The notes under the pieces were generated by a model that worked only from the letters and a program-made list of their open reading frames with translations, was not told the origin of the DNA and did not search any database. This document shows positions 8,052-17,000 of a stretch of DNA of 64,000 nucleotides, piece after piece; the first letter of the stretch is position 1; every line of letters begins with the position of its first letter. A program made the position numbers and the translations under genes. Source of the DNA: Allomuricauda sp. NBRC 101325 (GTDB lineage Bacteria; Bacteroidota; Bacteroidia; Flavobacteriales; Flavobacteriaceae); NCBI RefSeq assembly GCF_030268205.1, contig NZ_BSQF01000001.1, forward strand, positions 106,649 through 170,648, written 5' to 3'.

Positions 8052-9053
8052 TTATTTCTGAATCAATTCCTGGAAACCTGGGGTAAAAAACTCTTTGGTC
8101 TCCCCATTTTCATCCAAATAAATAATATAAGCTTCCAATTCCCCGTGTTGTTGGATAACCTTTTTGGAATCCTCTAGATCCATTGCCATAAAGGTTGTGG
8201 CAAAAGCATCGGCCACTGCACAGTTTTCCGCAACCACACTGGTGGCCAACACACCGGAATTTTTGGTATAGCCTGTTTTTGGGTTGATGGTGTGCACATA
8301 TTTTTCACCTGTTTCTGGATCTACCCTGAACTTTCGGTAGTTTCCAGAAGAAGCCATGGCCTGATCTTCCAAGGATACTATCAATTTAAGTTGGCGCCCT
8401 GTTTCAACTTGTGGGTCATCAATACCGACCGACCATTGTTTTTCAGACACCAAATTGGTTCCCTTGGCCAAAACCTCTCCTCCAACTTCAACCAAATAAT
8501 TTTTAATGCCTTTGGCATCGAGCATTGCTCCCAACCGATCAATGGCATACCCTTTTGCAACCGCATTAAAATCAAAACGAATGGAGGGACTTGCCTTGGT
8601 AATGGTGTTATCGTTATTCATGCTCACTTTATCCCATCCCACATAACTCAATAAGCTATCAACGCGAAGGCTATCGAGCTCAATCTGTTCTCCTGGGCCA
8701 AATCCCCATGCATTGGCCAAAACGCCAATAGTAGGGTCAAAATAGCCGTTTGAAGCTTCATGGACTTGGGTCGAAATATCAAAAACCTCCCTGAACATAT
8801 CATCCACCACAATAGTGGAATCGCCCATATTGATTTTGGAAATATCTGAAGTAGGAATATAGGTGGACATGGATTGGTTCAACACTTGAAAAACAGAATC
8901 AATTTCCTGTTGGTAGTCCAACTCTTGGTCCGCAATGTAAATAATGGAATAGGTAGTGCCTAAAGCATTGCCCCAATTTTGATTTTTAACATTGGTTGTT
9001 GGACCACATGAAAAAAGTAATACCAATACACTTAAAACCCAGAATCGATTCAT
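8052..9053 (-). CDS. apbE: FAD:protein FMN transferase, lipoprotein
   Basis: This 333-residue enzyme starts with a lipoprotein signal (MNRFWVLSVLVLLFSC), so it is tethered on the periplasmic side. ApbE cleaves FAD and attaches FMN by a phosphoester bond to Thr in SGAT-like motifs. Family motifs seen include NALGTTYSIIY near the N-terminus, DFNAVAKGYAID, YLVEVGGEVLAKG, GNYRKF and HTINPKTGY. Its location just downstream of nqrABCDEF makes NqrB and NqrC the likely clients. Its ATG overlaps the stop of the preceding 120-aa gene by 4 nt (9050-9053), so the two are translationally coupled. Mg2+ ligands are expected around the FATTFMAM segment. Confidence 0.95.
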   Translation of the reverse strand: MNRFWVLSVLVLLFSCGPTTNVKNQNWGNALGTTYSIIYIADQELDYQQEIDSVFQVLNQSMSTYIPTSDISKINMGDSTIVVDDMFREVFDISTQVHEASNGYFDPTIGVLANAWGFGPGEQIELDSLRVDSLLSYVGWDKVSMNNDNTITKASPSIRFDFNAVAKGYAIDRLGAMLDAKGIKNYLVEVGGEVLAKGTNLVSEKQWSVGIDDPQVETGRQLKLIVSLEDQAMASSGNYRKFRVDPETGEKYVHTINPKTGYTKNSGVLATSVVAENCAVADAFATTFMAMDLEDSKKVIQQHGELEAYIIYLDENGETKEFFTPGFQELIQK

Positions 9054-9412
9054 TCTATTTCTATTAATCCTTGATAATCCACGATATATTCTTCATCCAA
9101 ATGAACGGGCAATGTCCTATCGGATGCATTTGCCAATCCAACCCCTGCAAAATAGGTCTTGGCCTCGAACTTAATGGCATGCTCCTTTACCGTTAGCATC
9201 AATTCCTCATCATAATCCCTGGGATCAATCGGAAACTCCACGTTGCGAACCACAATAAAATGCAATATTTTTTCCTTGAGGCAAACATATTGAGGGTTCT
9301 TTTTGAGCTTGCTGTTGATGGCCATAAATTCAAATCCATCAGCTTCCAACTCGCGCCCCACAATGTTCATGGCCAAGTTGTGCAATTCCTGTTCTGTTAA
9401 TGGTCTACTCAT
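9050..9412 (-). CDS. Conserved 120-aa protein between nqrF and apbE
   Basis: The start is taken at ATG 9412 (MSRPLTEQELHNLAMNIVGR); upstream in-frame codons would read through the terminator hairpin and are rejected. It is a small soluble alpha/beta protein without signal or metal motifs, ending YFAGVGLANASDRTLPVHLDEEY. From memory, similar short flavobacterial proteins are labelled 'Na+-NQR subunit F' in databases because of this location. The protein has none of the NqrF ferredoxin, FAD or NADH motifs, so that name should not be copied. Coupling to apbE (4-nt overlap) suggests a role in assembling or flavinylating the Na+ pump, which is an inference from context. Confidence 0.75.
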   Translation of the reverse strand: MSRPLTEQELHNLAMNIVGRELEADGFEFMAINSKLKKNPQYVCLKEKILHFIVVRNVEFPIDPRDYDEELMLTVKEHAIKFEAKTYFAGVGLANASDRTLPVHLDEEYIVDYQGLIEIE

Positions 9413-9418
9413 AGCAAT

Positions 9419-9448
9419 AAAAAAACCGATGCCTTTGGAGCATCGGTT
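9419..9448 (-). terminator. Terminator of the nqr operon
   Basis: A perfect 9-bp stem aaccgatgc/gcatcggtt is followed, in the minus direction, by a run of T. It lies between nqrF and the 120-aa gene, so the downstream apbE pair depends on read-through or a promoter of its own. Confidence 0.8.
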
Positions 9449-9499
9449 GGTTTTATAAATACCTCTCGACAATGCTCGAGGTTAGGATTAAATTTTTAA

Positions 9500-10810
9500 T
9501 TATCCTCCAAAGTCATCGAATCGGATATTCTCATCTGGAATACCAAAATCCTGACCCATTTTCTCCACTGCTTTGTTCATCAATGGTGGGCCACAGAAAT
9601 ACAATTCAATATCTTCAGGTGAATCGTGAAGGTTCAGGTAGTTTTCAATTACACAATTGTGAATAAATCCTACGAAACCATCTCCCTCTTCATCGTTAAT
9701 GTCCTTTTTCACTTTCCAGTTGTCTTCTTCCAAAGGTTCTGAAAGTGCCAAATAGAACTTGAAGTTAGGGAACTCTTTTTCCAATTGTTTGAAGTGATCT
9801 AGATAGAACAACTCTCTCTTGGAACGACCTCCATACCAGTAGGAAACTTTTCTGTTTGTTCTCAATGTTTTGAACAAGTGGTACAAGTGTGAACGCATCG
9901 GCGCCATACCAGCTCCACCACCCACATAAAGCATTTCAGCTTCTGATTCGTTGATGAAGAATTCACCAAATGGACCTGATATCACTACTGGATCACCTTC
10001 TTTTAAATTGAAGATGTAGGATGATGCAATACCTGGGTTCACATCCATCCATCCGTTTTTAGATCTATCCCATGGTGGGGTAGCGATACGAACGTTCAAC
10101 ATGATTTCCCTTCCTTCTGCTGGGTAAGAAGCCATTGAGTAAGCTCTTTCCACAGTTTCTGGGTTCTTCATGACCAAAGGCCACAAGTTGAACTTATCCC
10201 ATTCTGCCTGGAACTTATCTGGAGTTTCATGCTCTTCTGGGTGTGCCGTAATATCGATTGTGGAATATTTCACTTCGCATGGTGGAATCTCAATTTGGAT
10301 ATATCCACCAGCTTTGTAGTTCATTTCCTCTGGAATCTCCACTACAAATTCTTTAATGAAAGAGGCCACGTTATAGTTACGAACTACTTTGGCATTCCAT
10401 TTCTTGATTCCGAATACTTCTTCTGGAATGGTAATTTCCATGTCTTGCTTCACCTTCACTTGGCAAGCTAAACGTGCTCCGTGTTGCAATTCCTTTTTGG
10501 AGAAGTGAGGAGTCTCTGTTGGCAATGCTTCCCCACCACCTGAAAGTACGTGGCATTCACATTGAATACAGGTTCCTCCTCCACCACATGCAGATGGCAA
10601 GAATATTTTTTGGTTACCCAAAGTGGACAATAAAGAACCTCCTGAGGCCACTTCCACTTGCTTTTCACCATTAATGGTAATGGTTACAGGTCCTGATGGG
10701 GATAATTTTTCTTTGGTGAACAGCAATAATGCCACCAACAATAACAACAAAACAAGAAATGCTACTACGGTAATAAGAATAGTACCCCCGGTACTTGCGG
10801 CTAATATCAT
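9500..10810 (-). CDS. nqrF: Na+-translocating NADH:quinone reductase subunit F
   Basis: This 436-residue subunit takes electrons from NADH into the pump. The order is an N-terminal membrane helix (residues 5-28), a plant-type 2Fe-2S ferredoxin domain with [14 protein letters not shown] and a later LACQV Cys, an FAD domain with RAYSMASYP and GPFGEFF, and an NADH-binding part with [14 protein letters not shown] and the terminal [12 protein letters not shown]. It ends with the usual FDDFGG. Its length is slightly above the E. coli-type 407 residues. It is the last gene of the six-gene nqr operon, spaced 2 nt from nqrE and followed by a terminator. Confidence 0.97.
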   Translation of the reverse strand: MILAASTGGTILITVVAFLVLLLLLVALLLFTKEKLSPSGPVTITINGEKQVEVASGGSLLSTLGNQKIFLPSACGGGGTCIQCECHVLSGGGEALPTETPHFSKKELQHGARLACQVKVKQDMEITIPEEVFGIKKWNAKVVRNYNVASFIKEFVVEIPEEMNYKAGGYIQIEIPPCEVKYSTIDITAHPEEHETPDKFQAEWDKFNLWPLVMKNPETVERAYSMASYPAEGREIMLNVRIATPPWDRSKNGWMDVNPGIASSYIFNLKEGDPVVISGPFGEFFINESEAEMLYVGGGAGMAPMRSHLYHLFKTLRTNRKVSYWYGGRSKRELFYLDHFKQLEKEFPNFKFYLALSEPLEEDNWKVKKDINDEEGDGFVGFIHNCVIENYLNLHDSPEDIELYFCGPPLMNKAVEKMGQDFGIPDENIRFDDFGG

Positions 10811-10812
10811 CT

Positions 10813-11559
10813 TTATTTGTTTATGGCTTCGTTATATGAGATTGCTTTGTCTTGATCTTCCTCTTCCACAATCTCCTTTTTATTCTCTTTTTCTTCCTCA
10901 ACTTTTACCGTTGCAGTCTGGGCCTCTTCTGGAGCTTCATTGTCACCAGTAAGCATACCACCAAAACTTTGGAAACCGATTCCCATTAAGCCCGTAATGA
11001 TAAAAGTGATACCCAATCCACGCAATGGCGCTGGCACATTGGAATATCTGATCTTCTCACGAATGGCAGCGATGGCCAAAATAGCCAAGAACCAACCAAT
11101 ACCTGATGAAAGTCCATAATTGAATGCCAACCCGATGTTTGGAATATCACGGGTCTGCATAAATAAAGACCCTCCCAAAATTGCACAGTTTACAGCAATC
11201 AAAGGCAAGAAAATACCCAATGAGTTGTATAGTGATGGAGAAAACTTCTCTACCACGATCTCTACCAATTGCACCATTGTGGCAATGGTGGCAATAAATA
11301 GGATGAAAGACAAGAAACTAAGATCGTAATCGGCATATTCTGGACCCAACCATACCAATGCTCCGTCCCTTAAAAGGTATTGATCCAATAACCAGTTCAT
11401 TGGCACTGTAACTCCGAGTACGAAAATTACAGCGGCACCAAGTCCTACTGCAGTGGATACCTTTTTGGATACGGCCAAGTAGGAACACATTCCCAAAAAG
11501 ACCGAGAACACCATATTGTCCACGAAGATTGATCTAAAAAATAGCTCTAAATGCTCCAT
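10813..11559 (-). CDS. nqrE: Na+-NQR subunit E with acidic/lysine-rich C-terminal tail
   Basis: This integral membrane subunit has six predicted helices and starts [23 protein letters not shown], as in the family. NqrD and NqrE are homologous with inverted topology and hold an Fe or 2Fe-2S centre between them; the Cys residues expected for it lie in helices I (FLGMCSYL) and IV ([11 protein letters not shown]). Usual length is about 200 residues. Here the core ends near residue 205 and a 40-residue charged tail ([20 protein letters not shown] and following) extends it to 248. The tail looks disordered and its role is unknown. The gene sits in the operon between nqrD and nqrF. Confidence 0.95.
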   Translation of the reverse strand: MEHLELFFRSIFVDNMVFSVFLGMCSYLAVSKKVSTAVGLGAAVIFVLGVTVPMNWLLDQYLLRDGALVWLGPEYADYDLSFLSFILFIATIATMVQLVEIVVEKFSPSLYNSLGIFLPLIAVNCAILGGSLFMQTRDIPNIGLAFNYGLSSGIGWFLAILAIAAIREKIRYSNVPAPLRGLGITFIITGLMGIGFQSFGGMLTGDNEAPEEAQTATVKVEEEKENKKEIVEEEDQDKAISYNEAINK

Positions 11560-11570
11560 AATTCCTTCGT

Positions 11571-12218
11571 TTATGCTTCTTCAATTAATGCTCTGTTTCT
11601 AGAGCGTTGTACCCAAATAATGATTCCAACTACAATCAATGCTGCTGGTGGAATGATCATAAATCCATTGTTTTCGTATCCGATGGCATACAGACCGGTT
11701 TTGGTAACAGGATCTCCCAATACTTTGAAACCAAATAGGGTTCCAGAACCCAAAAGCTCTCTGAAAAATCCAACAATTACCAAAATGATACCATAGCCCA
11801 ATGCATTTCCGATACCATCCAAAAATGCTTTTCCAGGTCCATTACCCAAAGCAAATGCTTCAAAACGTCCCATGATGATACAGTTGGTAATAATCAAACC
11901 TACGAATACAGAAAGAGTTTTACTCAATTCATAAGCAAAGGCCTTCAACACTTGGTCCACAATAATTACCAAAGCGGCAACCACCACCAATTGCACAATA
12001 ATTCTGATCTTGGATGGGATAACATTTCTTAAAAGTGAAATGGCTACGTTCCCCATACTCAATACGAACAATACTGAAAGGGCCATAACCACAGATGCCT
12101 TAAGCTCCGCCGTGATCGCCAAGGCTGAACAGATACCCAACACCTGAATGGTAATAGGGTTGTTATCCGCCAAAGGGTCCAATATCAGCTTAGAATCCTT
12201 TTTTGATAGTAGTGCCAT
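11571..12218 (-). CDS. nqrD: Na+-NQR subunit D
   Basis: This 215-residue six-helix membrane protein matches the family length. A short soluble N-terminus (MALLSKKDSKLILDPLADNN) precedes the helices. The conserved GICSALAIT in helix I and VGLIITNCIIMGRFEAFALG carry the Cys pair that, with NqrE, binds the intramembrane iron centre on the path from NqrF to the FMN of NqrC. It is 1 nt from nqrC and 11 nt from nqrE, consistent with one mRNA. Confidence 0.96.
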   Translation of the reverse strand: MALLSKKDSKLILDPLADNNPITIQVLGICSALAITAELKASVVMALSVLFVLSMGNVAISLLRNVIPSKIRIIVQLVVVAALVIIVDQVLKAFAYELSKTLSVFVGLIITNCIIMGRFEAFALGNGPGKAFLDGIGNALGYGIILVIVGFFRELLGSGTLFGFKVLGDPVTKTGLYAIGYENNGFMIIPPAALIVVGIIIWVQRSRNRALIEEA

Positions 12219-12219
12219 A

Positions 12220-12969
12220 TTATTTTGTTCTAAGGGTTTCTAAATAAGGTTTGTAAAGTTTGATGCAATCCTTGATCATGGCAGATACACCATTACCTGT
12301 AATTGTTGCACCAGCCAAAGCATCAACTGCATTGTCTTCTTTATCATTGTTCAAAGGATCACCATTACCCTTGGCTACGGTAATTCCTGCAAAGGTGTTT
12401 CCAGACATAATGGATTCACCTGTGAAATCGTCCATAAAGAAGCGTTGCTTGATGTTGGCTCCAAGTCCTGGGGTTTCACCTTTGTGGTCAAAATAAACTC
12501 CTTGAACCACCATTTTGTCGTCCAAAGAAATATAACCCCAAATAGCATCCCACAATCCTTTCCCGTACATAGGAATGATGTAGAACTTTTTACCATCCTT
12601 TTCACCTATCAATAAAGGAAGCTCTGCCTTTTCTCCGCTTTTGGCCTTGGCAAATGCTTTTTGCACATCGATCAAATAAGCGTTTTCCGTTTCAGTGGCG
12701 GTAGAACCTTCCACTACCATTTGATGCGTAATGTATTTGGAAAAATCACCTTCTACGGAAGTTGTAGGTATAAAGGTTACGTCTCCGTCTCCTTCATTTT
12801 GATTAACCCCCATGGCATACAGAATGTTCTGTTGTTTTTCGAAGCGTTGATTTTCGTGAATCTTTGGTTTAAGCCCAGATGCAACAAAGGCAAGCAAAGA
12901 CCCCACTACAACAACCATAACGGCCGCAAAGATTACTGTGTAGCTATTTTTATCTGTACTGATTGCCAT
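12220..12969 (-). CDS. nqrC: Na+-NQR subunit C (covalent FMN)
   Basis: This 249-residue subunit has one N-terminal membrane anchor (residues 9-29) and a periplasmic FMN-binding domain. The flavinylation motif near the C-terminus reads DALAGATITGNGV, and by family comparison Thr222 (in AGAT) is the residue that receives FMN from ApbE. The first residue of the common SGAT motif is Ala here. PGLGANI and GNTFAGITVAKG are further family signatures. ApbE itself is encoded 3.2 kb downstream on the same strand. Confidence 0.96.
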   Translation of the reverse strand: MAISTDKNSYTVIFAAVMVVVVGSLLAFVASGLKPKIHENQRFEKQQNILYAMGVNQNEGDGDVTFIPTTSVEGDFSKYITHQMVVEGSTATETENAYLIDVQKAFAKAKSGEKAELPLLIGEKDGKKFYIIPMYGKGLWDAIWGYISLDDKMVVQGVYFDHKGETPGLGANIKQRFFMDDFTGESIMSGNTFAGITVAKGNGDPLNNDKEDNAVDALAGATITGNGVSAMIKDCIKLYKPYLETLRTK

Positions 12970-12971
12970 AA

Positions 12972-14222
12972 TTAAGCTGTTTCCGTTTTTAATGAATCAA
13001 CCTCATCCGAAGATTTTGGATAAATAGTGGCCGATTTCAATCGTTTCAATCTCTTTTTAATATTTCCTCTTACCACATAATGATCGATGGTCGGTGCAAA
13101 TACGTTCATCAACAATATGGCCAAGAACACTCCTTCTGGGTATCCTGGGTTGAACACTCGGATCATTACAGATAGAAAACCAATCAAGAAACCGTAAATC
13201 CATTTTCCTCTATTGGTCTGCGAACCTGTTACAGGGTCTGTTGCCATAAATACGATTCCGAAGGCCAGACCACCTACCAATAGGTGTTGCCAGTAAGGGA
13301 AACTCATTAAGGCATAGAACTTACTATAGGTTGGCAACCAACCTGCATCTACAACCCCGTTAAAAATCAATCCCATGGCCAAAGAGCCCAAAACGGCACT
13401 TACCATAATTCTCCAAGAAGCGATTTTTGAGAAAATCAAGAACAGACCTCCCAATAAAATCAAAAGCGTAGATGTTTCACCCACTGAACCAGGAATAAAT
13501 CCGTAGAACATATCCATTAGGGAATACGTTGGCTCCGATCCTGCGGCCAATGAACCCAATACGGTTTCACCCGAAATGGCATCGGCAGTCCCAGCTCTCT
13601 CAACAGCCTCGTGAACCCAAACTTTATCACCACTCATCCAAGTAGGATAAGCGAAGAACAAGAAAGCACGAATGGTCAATGCAGGGTTAAGGATGTTCAT
13701 CCCTGTTCCCCCAAATACTTCTTTTCCAATAACAACACCGAATGCAACGGCGATTACCAACATCCAAAGTGGTGTATCAACCGGGATGATCAATGGCACC
13801 AACATACCAGTTACCAAATAACCTTCCTCAACTTCATGTCCTTTGATTACGGCGAACAAGAACTCGATCGCCAAACCAACACCATAGGAAATAATCACCA
13901 ATGGCAAAACGGTTTTGATCCCTACCAAGAAATTTTCCCAAGTCAAAAAGTGTTCAAAAAGGGAAAAGTTTTCTGGAAATCCATTGATGGCGGAATAATG
14001 CTGATAACCTGCATTGAACATACCGAACAACAAACATGGCACCAAAGCCATGATCACGGTGTTCATGGTACGCTTCAGGTCATCGGCAGAACGAACGTGC
14101 CCACCCGAATGCGTGGTCTCGTTCGGCGTATAAAGAAAAGTATGCAGTGCATTAAAGGCAGGGGCCATTTTTGTACCCTGATACTTAAGTTTTAACTGAT
14201 GTAATTTATCTTTCATGCCCAT
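12972..14222 (-). CDS. nqrB: Na+-NQR subunit B (covalent FMN, riboflavin)
   Basis: This 416-residue polytopic subunit forms the Na+ channel core and quinone-reduction part of the pump. Start ATG 14222 (MGMKDKLHQLKLKYQGTKMA) was chosen over the upstream TTG; ATG 14216 is equally possible. It overlaps the nqrA stop by a few bases or abuts it. The likely flavinylation site is Thr220 in DAISGETVL. The family usually has Ala before the Thr (SGAT), so Glu at this place is worth noting. Other signatures are FLYTPNETTHSGGHVRSADDLKRTMN at the N-terminus (given here only as a marker) and FMATDPVTGSQTNRGKW near residue 335. Confidence 0.95.
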   Translation of the reverse strand: MGMKDKLHQLKLKYQGTKMAPAFNALHTFLYTPNETTHSGGHVRSADDLKRTMNTVIMALVPCLLFGMFNAGYQHYSAINGFPENFSLFEHFLTWENFLVGIKTVLPLVIISYGVGLAIEFLFAVIKGHEVEEGYLVTGMLVPLIIPVDTPLWMLVIAVAFGVVIGKEVFGGTGMNILNPALTIRAFLFFAYPTWMSGDKVWVHEAVERAGTADAISGETVLGSLAAGSEPTYSLMDMFYGFIPGSVGETSTLLILLGGLFLIFSKIASWRIMVSAVLGSLAMGLIFNGVVDAGWLPTYSKFYALMSFPYWQHLLVGGLAFGIVFMATDPVTGSQTNRGKWIYGFLIGFLSVMIRVFNPGYPEGVFLAILLMNVFAPTIDHYVVRGNIKKRLKRLKSATIYPKSSDEVDSLKTETA

Positions 14223-14223
14223 A

Positions 14224-15576
14224 TTATCCAAGTTCTTTTTGCAACAAATCCAATCCTTCCCTGATAATTTGTTGGTGTGGTTGTTTTGATATGCAGATGA
14301 ATTCTGTTAATGAGAAATCTTCTGGAGCCACTTCGTAAAGACCCAATTGCTCCATTTCGTCCAAATCTTTTACCATACAAGCCTTTAGCAACTGTAATGG
14401 GTAAATATCCATTGGAAACACCTCTTCATACTGTCCGGTAACCACAAAAGCCCTGTGTTCACCATTGGTATTGGTATCCAAATCGTACTTTTTCTTTGGC
14501 AACAACCAAGAAAAGGTCAAAGCCCTTGTGTTGGACACTTTATTAAAGATAGGCTTGTTCCATCCGAAAAGTTCGTAATCGTCTCCTTCCGGAATAGCCG
14601 TAACGGTACTATTGTAGAAACCTAGATAGCCTTCAGTATTGGTTTTCTTTCCGGTAAGCACATCACCGTTGATCAACCTGAACCTATCTTCATTCACACC
14701 ACTGGCATATAGGAAGGTCGAGATTTCAGCACCGATTTTTGTAGTGTAATATTTTGGGGTTTTGACAACCGAACCTACAAGCGCAACTTTTCTTTCCGCA
14801 TTGAATTTACCGGTCAGTACCAATTCTCCCAACATCAACAAATCTTGTGGAGATATGGTCCAAACCACCTCCCCTTTGTTAATTGGGTCAAATTTATTGA
14901 TTTGCGTACCCACCAAACCTGCTGGGTGAGGCCCTGCAACCCTGTGCAACTCGATTCCTTTCATGTGAAGGAACGGCGACCTTGGCGAATCCCCGATCGA
15001 AACATGGATTTTTCCAGGAGTCATTTTGCTCAAGGCATCGATACCCGCTTGAAGCTCCTGCTCTTTATCTTTCAGCACAAAATCAACATTGGCAGCCAAA
15101 GGCGCAGTGTTGAAACCTGAGATAAAAATCGCTTTTGGCGTATCGTCTGGGTTGGCAATTACGTCATAAGGTCTTTGCTTGATGAATGGCCAACCCCCAC
15201 ATTGAAGCAAGTAGTTTTTAATGGCAGCACCATCGGCCGTATCCAAATCCGGCACCTTATTTATAATGTAATTTTGTTCTTTGTCGGCAAGTATCTTAAG
15301 TGATAAGATTCTTCTTCTTGCACCCCTAACAATTTCCACCAATTCACCGCTAACAGGAGAGACAAAGTGCATTTCTTCTTTGTTCTTGTTGTAAAAGAGA
15401 GCTTCCCCTGCTTTTACTTCTTCACCTTGCTTCACCAACATTTTTGGAGTGATTCCATGGAAATCATCTAGGTTCAGGGCGTACACGTTACTGGTAACGG
15501 CTTTGGATGTCGTCTGCTCAGCAGCCCCGACGAGGTTGATGTTCAACCCCTTTCTAATCCGGATGTCTTTAGACAT
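14224..15576 (-). CDS. nqrA: Na+-NQR subunit A
   Basis: This 450-residue peripheral cytoplasmic subunit has no membrane helices or cofactor motifs and is linked to quinone binding in the known pump. The family N-terminus is present (IRIRKGLNINLVGAA), as are LVKQGEEVKAGEALF, FVSPVSGELVEIVRGARR and ISGFNTAPLAANVD. It is the first gene of the nqrA-F operon. Upstream lies an exact -7 box on the minus strand, and the divergent Plug gene begins 150 bp away. Confidence 0.96.
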   Translation of the reverse strand: MSKDIRIRKGLNINLVGAAEQTTSKAVTSNVYALNLDDFHGITPKMLVKQGEEVKAGEALFYNKNKEEMHFVSPVSGELVEIVRGARRRILSLKILADKEQNYIINKVPDLDTADGAAIKNYLLQCGGWPFIKQRPYDVIANPDDTPKAIFISGFNTAPLAANVDFVLKDKEQELQAGIDALSKMTPGKIHVSIGDSPRSPFLHMKGIELHRVAGPHPAGLVGTQINKFDPINKGEVVWTISPQDLLMLGELVLTGKFNAERKVALVGSVVKTPKYYTTKIGAEISTFLYASGVNEDRFRLINGDVLTGKKTNTEGYLGFYNSTVTAIPEGDDYELFGWNKPIFNKVSNTRALTFSWLLPKKKYDLDTNTNGEHRAFVVTGQYEEVFPMDIYPLQLLKACMVKDLDEMEQLGLYEVAPEDFSLTEFICISKQPHQQIIREGLDLLQKELG

Positions 15577-15610
15577 ATTGTTGTAGACCTTTTATTATCA
15601 AAATCGGACG

Positions 15611-15618
15611 CAAATTTA
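15611..15618 (-). promoter_or_regulatory. -7 box TAAATTTG of the nqr operon
   Basis: On the minus strand this is an exact TAnnTTTG match ending 34 nt before the nqrA ATG. No clear -33 partner was found. Confidence 0.55.
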
Positions 15619-15726
15619 GCACTAAAAGGATTGTTTTCATAATTATTATCCATAAAATTGGGATTAAATCGAGGTTAATTTCTTGGGCATACTTTTTGTT
15701 TATCTTTACCCTAAAATCCACTGTTG

Positions 15727-16971
15727 ATGCGTTTTTTGACCAATCTGCTACTTATATGTTTTTCGCATGTAGCGGTTTTTTCCCAAATCATGGAGGAAAT
15801 CGAACCTCCAGAAAACATCAAGACCATTATTTTTAAAGGGCCTACAGATGACCAATTTCCTGTGGTTCAGCTTGGCGAAACCATCAATTTGAGCTTCGAT
15901 GATCTTACCGCCAGCGAACAGGACTATTATTATAAGATCGTACATTGTAATTACGATTGGACGCCATCCCAAATATTAAAGTCACAATATTTATCGGGAA
16001 TGGACAACCAGCGAATCATCGATTACCAGAACAGCTATACCACACTGCAACCCTATTCTAATTACCAGCTCACCATTCCGAATTCCAATGTTGGGCTACG
16101 ATTGACAGGCAATTATATTTTGGAGGTATACAATAGTTATGGGGAAATTCAATTTTCGAGACGATTTGTAGTATACCAAGATGCCGTGGTGGTCTCCGGG
16201 GAAATAAAAAGGTCACGTGACTTTAATTACATCAACACCAAACAAGCCGTACAATTCAGCATAAACATGGCTGCATTTCCTGTAGTGAACCCTCAAAAAG
16301 AGGTAAAAATTGCCATTTTACAGAACCATCAGTGGACTACCGCACTGTACAACATAAAACCGCAATACACTCTGGGCAGGGAACTTGTATATAAGTACTA
16401 TGATGAAACCAGCTTTTTTGGCGGCAACGAATACCTTAATTTCGACACCAAGGACCTACGCTCCCCCACATTCGCCATTTCCAGTATCGAAATGAAAGAG
16501 GTTTACCATCATTACCTGTTTACCAACGACTATAGAAACGATAGACCTTATACCTATTATCCTGACGTTAATGGGGATTTTGTTGTACGGACATTGCAAG
16601 GCGACGATGTTTCGCGTGAAGCCGAATATTCACGAGTACATTTCAGCCTGCCCTACACGAATCAAATTGGATTAGATCAGGTTTACGTGATTGGAAAGTT
16701 CAATAACTATGCACTTACCGATGAAAACAGGATGGTCTTCAACGAGGAAAATGCAAAATTTGAAGTTTCCCTGATGATGAAACAAGGATTTTACAACTAT
16801 AAATATGTTGTACAAAAAGAGGATGGAAGTATTGAACCGAATCTTGTGAGCGGCAATTTTCATTTTACAGAAAACAACTATTTAATATTGGTCTATTACC
16901 GTGATTTCGGTAATCTTTATGACAGTCTTATCGGTATTGGCTCATTAAATTCAAGAAATATCAGCAATTAA
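15727..16971 (+). CDS. Type IX secretion system Plug protein (DUF5103)
   Basis: The 414-residue protein starts at ATG 15727 and has a signal peptide (MRFLTNLLLICFSHVAVFS). The N-terminal half has the DUF5103 pattern: ENIKTIIFKGPTDDQFPVVQ, DYYYKIVHCNYDW, FLKSQYLSG-like SQILKSQYLSGMD, then YQLTIPN and FSRRFVVYQD. A C-terminal beta-sandwich-like part (LDQVYVIGKFNNY...NYKYV) follows. In Flavobacterium johnsoniae the protein of this family was seen bound to the SprA translocon, closing its periplasmic side, so an envelope role in T9SS is expected. A near-consensus -7 box TATCTTTA lies at 15701-15708. No other T9SS gene is adjacent; porT is 12 kb away. Confidence 0.85.
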   Translation: MRFLTNLLLICFSHVAVFSQIMEEIEPPENIKTIIFKGPTDDQFPVVQLGETINLSFDDLTASEQDYYYKIVHCNYDWTPSQILKSQYLSGMDNQRIIDYQNSYTTLQPYSNYQLTIPNSNVGLRLTGNYILEVYNSYGEIQFSRRFVVYQDAVVVSGEIKRSRDFNYINTKQAVQFSINMAAFPVVNPQKEVKIAILQNHQWTTALYNIKPQYTLGRELVYKYYDETSFFGGNEYLNFDTKDLRSPTFAISSIEMKEVYHHYLFTNDYRNDRPYTYYPDVNGDFVVRTLQGDDVSREAEYSRVHFSLPYTNQIGLDQVYVIGKFNNYALTDENRMVFNEENAKFEVSLMMKQGFYNYKYVVQKEDGSIEPNLVSGNFHFTENNYLILVYYRDFGNLYDSLIGIGSLNSRNISN

Positions 16972-17000
16972 TTATCTTTAAAACCAAATCCTGGGGAGGT

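Noticed and set aside
9413..9472. N-terminal extension of the 120-aa gene
   Set aside because: It would be translated from within the nqr terminator hairpin; ATG 9412 gives a coherent N-terminus.
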